A DNA stretch of 26,527 nt. Source: Euprymna scolopes. Lineage: Eukaryota; Mollusca; Cephalopoda; Sepiida; Sepiolidae. Shown piece after piece: positions 20,590 to 26,527 of the stretch. The stretch lies in NCBI GenBank assembly GCA_024364805.1, contig CM044518.1, positions 21,767,734 through 21,794,260 of the forward strand, in the 5' to 3' direction. A program made the translations under genes and the position numbers. Every line of letters begins with the position of its first letter. The stretch's first letter is position 1. The notes below the pieces were generated by a model, which did no database searches, had not been told where the DNA came from, and was given only the letters and a program-made list of their open reading frames with translations.

Positions 20590-21018
20590 TAGCTGGATAT
20601 ATGTACTAGCAGAATACACAGCGCAGCCCGGAATTGGATAAAATTGGTGTATATGTACTAGCAGAATACACTATGTCCAGGATTATATGACATAGCACTA
20701 GCATGACATATGTACTAGCAGATTACCTGCCATGGACTGGGATTGGATAAAATTCATGGATTTTTTTCCTAGCAAAACAATTGGCGTCGCCTAGAATTGG
20801 AAAAAAATGATTGATATATTCACTATCAAAATACCCAGCGTCGCCCGGGATTGGATTACATATGGGTATATATGCACTAGAAAAATACCCAGCATAGCCC
20901 GGGATTGAATAAAGTAGGTGTATAAGTACTAGCAGAACATTCGGCGTCGCCCAAGGTTTATGACATAGGTGGATATGTACTAGCAGAATACCCAGCATCA
21001 CCCGGGATTTTATGACAT
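20590..21018 (-). repeat. Minisatellite array, about 53-bp monomer, eight copies, inverted
   Basis: The word 'gtactagcagaata' or a variant falls near 20604, 20656, 20713, 20767, 20821, 20875, 20927 and 20978 (spacing 51-57 bp, often 54). It is followed by a GC-rich 'cccagcgtcgcccgggatt' word or a variant and, in several copies, 'tgacata' or 'ggataaa'. This is the reverse complement of the array at 14715-14885. Where the spacing is 54 bp the minus strand stays open and gives an 18-residue 'IPGDAGYF' repeat; I take that to be a by-product. Confidence 0.92.
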
Positions 21019-21020
21019 AG

Positions 21021-21057
21021 GTGAAGTTTAGGTCCGATTCGAAATGTTGTATAGTGG
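21021..21057 (-). repeat. Single 39-bp monomer, inverted
   Basis: The segment 'gtgaagtttaggtccgattc' matches the complement of the 39-bp monomer ('gtgcagtataggtccgattt'). It lies directly after the inverted 53-bp array, and the rest of the 39-bp array resumes at 22050. Confidence 0.75.
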
Positions 21058-21059
21058 AT

Positions 21060-21106
<47 letters not shown>

Positions 21107-22048
21107 ATTATTATTATTATTGTTATGTTGTTACTGTCCTTGTTGCTGTTTTTATTGTTGTTTGTTATTGTTCGTTGTTAGGACTTATTAAAGGTGAGTC
21201 TTAGAGTCTTATTAAGAGAGATGTTGCGTTCTGTGTTCGTGTTATGAAGAGATTCATATTTATAAAATGTTAATACTTAGAAGTGTAGAAGCTCTTTGAG
21301 TGTTTAGAGATTGTGTATGTAAAGACATTTTAAAACACATGATATATGACACATATAATGTCAATTTTCACTTTACCTTTTGGTAGAATTACAACACAAA
21401 GACCACGTTTATAAAAACACGATGGGGTTATTTCTTCTCCGACCGGTCGTGGTTTTCTTAGTCAAGAATTCACAGTTTTACGTTCTATGTTTCAAAGGTG
21501 ACCGTCTCGCTTCCAGACGTTCGTCTGTCCATGTCTGGACCCCAGACTGTCGTCTGTCGTCCTCAGACTCCTCTCTCAGACTCCCCCTCAGACTCTCTCT
21601 GCTTAACTCTAAAGTTTCTAACTATATTGAGAACTTCCCATTTTCCATGACGTCATACACATGTTAAAACATGTGTCTTCTTTCACGTGTTCTGTAAATG
21701 CGTGTCCAATACTTTTTCCTTTGTTTACAAAAGGAATTTTTACCTATATTCCCAGTAACCTATATTTCCAATATGTTAAAACATGTTTATTAAATTATCT
21801 AATAGTTGCATTCTTCAATTGAATTTCATAACAGAATTGACAATGCATATTTTTTCTTAAAACTATTTCATCTCTAAGTTAAACAATGGGTTGTTTTTAC
21901 ATTCCATTTGCTAATTCTCTCTCGTAATCTATTTCTAAACCTAAATTACGAGGTTCGAAGTTCGTCTGTTCTATTTGATGTTTACATTTAACTAAACCTC
22001 ACTATTTTATACTTACATGAAAAGGGGACAACCCTTATCATGTAACAG
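21058..22048. mobile_element. About 1-kb insert within the 39-bp array, class unresolved
   Basis: This block separates one 39-bp monomer from the rest of the array, so it appears to have been inserted. Its left edge is an (ATT)n run (21061-21120). From 21121 the block starts 'tgttatgttg' and it ends 'catgtaaca' near 22047, so its ends read TGTTA and TAACA. This would fit a solo long terminal repeat of an LTR element. The (ATT)n run could instead be the 3' tail of a minus-strand non-LTR insertion. No convincing target duplication is visible. Inside are a cluster of 'cagac' and 'gtctg' words (21517-21600), a 'tgacgtca' at 21648-21655 and a palindrome at 21657-21676. No protein is recognised. 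Confidence 0.5.
21061..21120. repeat. (ATT)n microsatellite
   Basis: A run of ATT trinucleotides with one interruption near 21104, at the left edge of the insert. Confidence 0.97.
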
Positions 22049-22049
22049 A

Positions 22050-22200
22050 AAATTGTGAATGTGCTTGTGCATTATAGGTGTGGTTTGACAATTTGAAGGT
22101 GCTTGTGCAGTATAGGGCCGATGTGAAAATGTATAAGGTGCTTGCTCAGTCTAGGTCTTATTTGACAATTTTGAAAGTGCATGTGCAGGACAATTTTGAA
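22050..22200 (-). repeat. Minisatellite array, 39-bp monomer, four copies, inverted
   Basis: The core 'gtgcttgtgcagtatagg' or a variant starts at 22061, 22099, 22138 and 22177 (spacing 38, 39, 39 bp). Arms such as 'tttgacaattt' follow. It is the reverse complement of the monomer at 14338-14700. The last copy decays into unique DNA near 22200. Confidence 0.9.
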
Positions 22201-22271
22201 TTTATCTGCCATTTTACATTTTTTTTTGTTTAGGTAAACTAGTTTTCTATTACGAGACTTGCTCAACACTG

Positions 22272-22333
22272 AAGAGGTAATGCGGTCAGCTCTCGCCTCT
22301 ACTTCGGGCGATATGAATTAAAATCCGATCCAT
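22272..22333 (+). repeat. Possible tRNA-derived SINE head (weak)
   Basis: The segment has a 'gcggtcagctctcgcct' part, where an A box and anticodon arm would lie, and 'tgaattaaaatccgatcc', which resembles a decayed B box. Spacing between the two is about right for a tRNA-like promoter. No SINE body or tail is recognised after it, and it cannot fold into a clean cloverleaf by eye. Confidence 0.25.
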
Positions 22334-23159
22334 GTCAGAAGAAATACGTAAGAATACACATCTTACCACATCGTCAGTCATTCACTACTCAAAAATCCTT
22401 ACTATCCAGAACTTATTGACCATAAAAAAGATCAATTATTTTTTGTAGAATTGATACACTATTTGGACGATAAAACTTGCCTATCTGTATAATTTTCCCG
22501 TACATTTATTGATTAAAATTTTAATATATTTGCTTTGTTATCATAACTTTTACATACGCCATGTTGTTTTGAATATGTGCGCTAATTCTAGACGTACTTT
22601 GTAACTAATTTCATAATAACAGATAGTAAATAAGTAAAGAAGAAATAGTGAGACTCAAATTGGATTATAATTTTATTGCTATCATTTAAAACTGAATTAT
22701 ATCCAAATTTTCGGCCATGTTGGAAAAACTCAGGGTAAACAAATAAACGTGACGATAGCAAATTTTATATATAACAGTTCTTACAATAAACAAACTCACG
22801 TGAAATTTATACAGTTAACGTGTAAAATGTTGATGCATTTGTAAAAGGTATTTTTTATTTTTTACCTCCTTTTGTAACTCTACGGCACAATTTGCAGCAT
22901 TTTTCATAGTTAAACTTTTTTAATTTTTGAAAAATCTTTATATAAAAAAAACACACTACAAATATTCTATTATTTTAACCATTTAGCACAATAACTTACT
23001 TTTTTATTTTATGTAAGAACATTACAGAATATGTAACTCGTGAACTCCCCATGTACCTTTGATCTAAGTTGATAATTTATATGTCAACATTTTAAGTCAA
23101 CATATAATTTTGAAGTTATGTTAATTGACTAGTCTATTCACAGGGATAAATCTTTCTCA
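22334..23159. other. AT-rich DNA without recognisable genes
   Basis: Homopolymer A/T runs and no family motif. Confidence 0.45.
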
Positions 23160-23470
23160 TTCCAATGAAATAGATTTCAAAACCGACTTCGTAATCTAGT
23201 AGAGGATGCCCTTTTCTCTTCTCTCTAACCTTTTCCCCACAGAAGAAAAGTTATAAGTCTGTCCCTACTCTAAATTTATTTTAAAGGCAAGTTTTCGAAT
23301 GAGCTCCAATCTATTAATTACCCTCGCCAATCTTTCACAAAAAATAATCGTCTAGCCAAAATCTCTATCAATAAATTTTTGCACTCTCTATCAGTGCCTA
23401 AACTTAAAACTTCATTCCATCAACAAAGCTTCTTTCCTAGAACTGCCTCAGTTTAAATTTCCGCGAAGAT
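23160..23470 (+). mobile_element. LINE 3' fragment, second plus-strand copy
   Basis: Colinear with the C-terminal part of the LINE at 19405-19690. Shared words include 'atagatttcaaaaccgac', 'ttctcttctct', a 'ctttcc.cacagaag' stretch, and later 'agtgcctaaac' and 'aagcttctttcct'. Translated pieces such as 'LVEDALFSS', 'SVPKLKTSFHQQ' and 'SFFPRTASV' fit the last 100 residues of an ORF2 protein. It is shorter than the first copy and has several stops and frame changes. The shared sequence shows that both come from one family. Confidence 0.7.
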
Positions 23471-24215
23471 TCAATAGTTCAACTTATATCACTTGGAAAA
23501 TTTAATGGTTACAGAAATGTTGTAACGAAACAAAAACTAAACACTCACATTCAGTAAAGTAGTGTGAATAATTGCAATGATGTTCACCTTAGGAACAGCT
23601 AATATATCCTTCGATTAATTTCGAATAAGTAGAATCTGTTATTATCCCTACAGTGAACACCATAACAATCTTTACGAATGGATACTTAAAAAAAAACCTA
23701 GAATTACGATACTCCAAAATAAACGAACATATTCGAACCTAATCATAATCAACCTTAAGAGAAATGATACTGAGACATCTGCGGAGTTAAGGGTTTGAAG
23801 AAGTATGGTGGTGTCTCGCATACGGATAATAATATTTTATTGCTATAAAAATCAGCAGAATATTCAAATCGGGATAATGCATAAATTATGCACACTTGAT
23901 GGGGAAGCTGACGTTTAATAACTATTGCTAATGTTTTGTATTTGTATTTTCTTTTCAATATATTTTGTTTCGATTAAATACAAGATGTGTATTTCATCTG
24001 GGTGCTTATTGATCCGCATGGGAATTCTAGGCGTTGTATGTGATCCCCGCTTATTCCGGCATTGTTTACAGTCATTCTTAACATCAACTTTCCACTGGTA
24101 TTTAACAACGTCGACTTCAGAAAAGTATTGCTGGATCTTGCGCAAATCTTGCCACAAACATTTCCCGAGCAGGAGCTCTTACAGTGGGTTCCATAGTCTC
24201 TCAAGAGTTCAAAAA
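23471..24215. other. Non-coding DNA with an unidentified, less AT-rich stretch
   Basis: From about 23990 to 24215 the composition becomes more even and both strands stay open for 80 to 130 codons, for example on the minus strand a piece with 'LRKIQQYFSEVDVVKYQW'. I do not recognise the product. It could be a fragment of an old transposon gene or host gene. Confidence 0.35.
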
Positions 24216-24222
24216 AACTATC

Positions 24223-24238
24223 ACACACACACACACGT

Positions 24239-24285
<47 letters not shown>
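24223..24285. repeat. (CA)n and (TA)n compound microsatellite
   Basis: A CA run (24223-24255, with one 'gta' interruption) passes directly into a TA run (24256-24284). Confidence 0.95.
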
Positions 24286-24287
<2 letters not shown>

Positions 24288-24724
24288 TGCATATATTTAT
24301 TTATATACATATGTGGGTGTGTTAATTTGTAACCTTAATTACTTTTTCATTAGTATTTTTAATAGAACGTCACTATTATGAATTATTTTAAGTCATTTAT
24401 GATTACAGCTTGAAAAGTTTAATATGTAACAATTTCAAATTTTAGTTTTTAGTCTAGATTAATGCCTTTCTTACTTACTCCAGATGCGATATCAAGTAAT
24501 TTCTTTGTAGGATTTAATTTTTCTTTTTGTAACGCATATCTTAAACGAAATGTACCTTTGCAACAAAATTAAAATATCATATAAAACACTTATATTTAAT
24601 ACTTTATTTTTGATATTTCTGTTTTTATTTTTAATAAATTCAAGTATCGATACTTCTTTATCAGATTAGTCTAAATATTTAGAATTCTAATTTTTTCTAA
24701 AACAAGCCACAGTGTCATTTTGAA
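24286..24724. other. AT-rich spacer
   Basis: No gene or repeat is recognised. Confidence 0.4.
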
Positions 24725-25915
24725 GTAGCGGGTTACTATCGAGGACATAAGCTGTAGGAGTATTATGAAAGGGGATGAGTAGCAATATGTCTGTTCACAT
24801 TACACTTGAATTTCTGCATGTCAGTACAGTTGGGAAAGTTGAATCCCGGAAAGAAGTTCCAAATCTACTAGTTATGGGAAAGAAACTATTGGAGTAAAAA
24901 TTTTTCTTGCACATAGGGATTTCTAGGTAAGATTTAGCAGTTTGTCTAGTTTGTCGGGGCAATAACATCGAGAGTGTACATGTGCTTGTAGTTCGTCAGA
25001 GCATTCGTCATTGAAGTACGTGTAGAACAGGCAGAAGGATGCTACCTTTCGCCGATGGGATAGAGGCTAAAGGTTAGATGACAGATCATGCCCTATCAGG
25101 TTGGCAACTCGCTTTTAAACCTTGTCCAGGAATTGGGGACAAGTAGCCGATGCACCAGCCCAAATGTGACAACAATACTCCATACATGCTGAATAGTGGC
25201 CTTATAGGGGTACAGGATAATTTCAGGCGTAAGTAGGTTTCTAGCATGATAGAGAGCTCGACATTTTGGCAGAAGCCTTGGAAATGCTTTCAATGTATCT
25301 ATTCCAGTTCATGTTCATGTAAAAGTCAGACCGAGGAGTTTAAAGGAAGTACTTTCGGGTGATGCGTTCTTGGCCCTTGCTATTTTTGGTAGAGAGATTT
25401 CTTGTAATTATTGATAGACAAAAGCTTAGTCTTTGAAGCATTGTATGTCCCCACCCATTTTTTGTTAATGTTCAACTACATCCTCTAGTGTTTCTGTCAT
25501 TTCCTTAGATATGTGCTCATTTATTCCCCCCGTGCCTGTTATAGGGAATGGTGTAATCAGAAAATATACCCATCTCTGAACCAATGTTATAAGGAAGGTC
25601 ATTTATGAATATCAAGAATAAAAAAGGTCGAAGAATAGACCCCTGAGGTACGCCCGCATTTGTATCATATTGTTTAGATGTGCAACCCTCGGTGACAACC
25701 TGATTTTTTCTCTTACTAAATAAATATACAATTAAAGTTTGCATTCTTTTAATAGTACTATATGATCTAATTTTCCTTAGAAAAGCATCGTGCCATACCC
25801 TGTCAAAAACCTTGGATATATCGAGGGCTACCGCTCTACCCTCTCTGTCTTGTCCAGTGAACGGTATATATGTTCAGAGATTCCTCTAAGGATATCTGCT
25901 GTGGAACGGATTTAC
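24725..25915 (-). mobile_element. LINE fragment with reverse-transcriptase core (Jockey/CR1-like), minus strand
   Basis: The largest LINE piece. Reverse transcriptase copies the element's RNA at the target site. On the minus strand, in order: 'RSTADILRGISEHIYRSL' (about 25911-25860), 'AVALDISKVFDRVWH' with the first catalytic Asp (about 25832-25788), and 'GVPQGSILRPFLFLIFINDL' (about 25654-25597). 'MGIFSDYTIPY' (about 25575-25543) follows, where the family has F-A-D-D-T, so the catalytic Asp pair reads S-D-Y and is broken. Then come the thumb-region pieces 'LTPEIILYPYKATIQHVW' (about 25245-25180), 'PLSHRRKVAS', 'DELQAHVHS', and 'FKCNVNRH' near 24805. Frame changes and stops are frequent after 25510. 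The 5' part with the endonuclease is missing beyond 25915. The C-terminal half shares its pattern with the two plus-strand fragments. Confidence 0.92.
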
Positions 25916-26527
25916 CTGAATCAATATTGATTGTCAGTCAGGAGTTAAACAGCTGTGAGGTGATTGACTATGGCTTAATGAATTAAGAACTCAAATATTT
26001 ATGTGAAAAGCGAGAGTATAATTTAATGAAAATTGAAGCCAATCACTTTACTTATGCATAAACGATGTATGCACACATACACACACACATTGCGAAGTGA
26101 TACAGGAAGTGTGCTAAACGTTTAAAGCGATACTCTCTGTGTAAACAAATCGAGCTTAGTTATTTTGGACGATGTCAAAACATCGTTTATTTACGACTCG
26201 CGCAGCAGCCGATGATTAATTTAAGTTAGGAGCATTGAATGTCGTACAGCCGCTCGCGTTTCAATCCTGGCTTGAGGTTGTTGCCTGTCTGGCCGCACTG
26301 ATGACCTGTGAAACAGCGAAATAGTACTGTATGAGGATGAGTATATATATATATGACGATTGCTGCATCGTTCCAGATGATCGCCGTCACATTGACTTCT
26401 CCCAATCTTGACTCTGCACTCCCGCCGCAGATTTACACATCTTGAAGCAGATTTGACATACACATTGAGCAATTTCCATCGAGATGGCTTCCTCTGGAGG
26501 TTGAAGGGTATTCCTATAAAAAATCAC
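25916..26527. other. Non-coding DNA, probably part of a dispersed repeat
   Basis: It contains a short CA run (26079-26090), a perfect hairpin 'acgatgtcaaaacatcgt' (26169-26186) and a short TA run (26341-26355). The last 250 bases are less AT-rich and hold a minus-strand frame (26221-26472) whose product matches no family that I know. The end is cut by the window. Confidence 0.4.

Noticed and set aside
20723-21001. Minus-strand frame with a repeated Ile-Pro-Gly-Asp-Ala-Gly-Tyr-Phe pattern
   Set aside because: It lies wholly within the 53-bp array where copies spaced 54 bp keep the frame. It is a by-product of the repeat.
26355-26372. 'cgattgctgcatcg' shared with the Tc1 arms
   Set aside because: Only 14 bases match, and the flanks do not. 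It could arise by chance in a window of this size.
26221-26472. Minus-strand open frame near the window end
   Set aside because: Its composition includes a translated TA run and no family motif is visible. It is more likely part of a dispersed repeat.

Overview
This AT-rich window shows no intact protein-coding gene and no recognisable host exon. It reads as intergenic or intronic DNA of an animal. Long (TA)n runs, Tc1/mariner transposons, Jockey/CR1-type LINE fragments, several minisatellite families and U2-snRNA-like repeats fit a large repeat-rich invertebrate genome. A mollusc, perhaps a cephalopod, is my best guess, but this is inference from repeat types, not from a diagnostic gene.

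Layout. 1-540 is non-coding and looks like a dispersed repeat. 541-1360 is a cluster of repeats whose minus strand begins with a copy of the 5' end of U2 spliceosomal snRNA. 1600-2290 is a decayed mariner-like transposase on the minus strand. 2290-7135 is AT-rich DNA with a long (TA)n tract and nothing I can name. 7136-8271 is an old, broken Tc1/mariner element. 8735-9061 holds short direct repeats, and 9243-9332 is (TA)n.

From about 10275 to 15610 there is a run of different tandem arrays placed end to end: about 45-bp, about 154-bp, about 77-bp (some 35 copies), exactly 39-bp and about 53-bp monomers. Two U2-headed units on the plus strand follow. The 39-bp and 53-bp arrays appear again at 20590-22200 in opposite orientation but in the same order relative to each other. 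There the 39-bp array is split by a roughly 1-kb insert. A nearly whole, young-looking Tc1 element with 211-bp terminal inverted repeats sits at 16378-18012. A mariner relic follows at 18077-18700.

The right part carries three fragments of LINE 3' ends: plus strand 19150-19785, plus strand 23160-23470, and minus strand 24725-25915. The last of these includes the reverse-transcriptase core.

No genes here work together as a pathway. The points of interest are the U2-headed repeats with two unlike bodies, and the composite block of unrelated minisatellites kept in a fixed order. Both may belong to an undescribed non-autonomous repeat family. All identifications come from reading the sequence by eye; no search was run.
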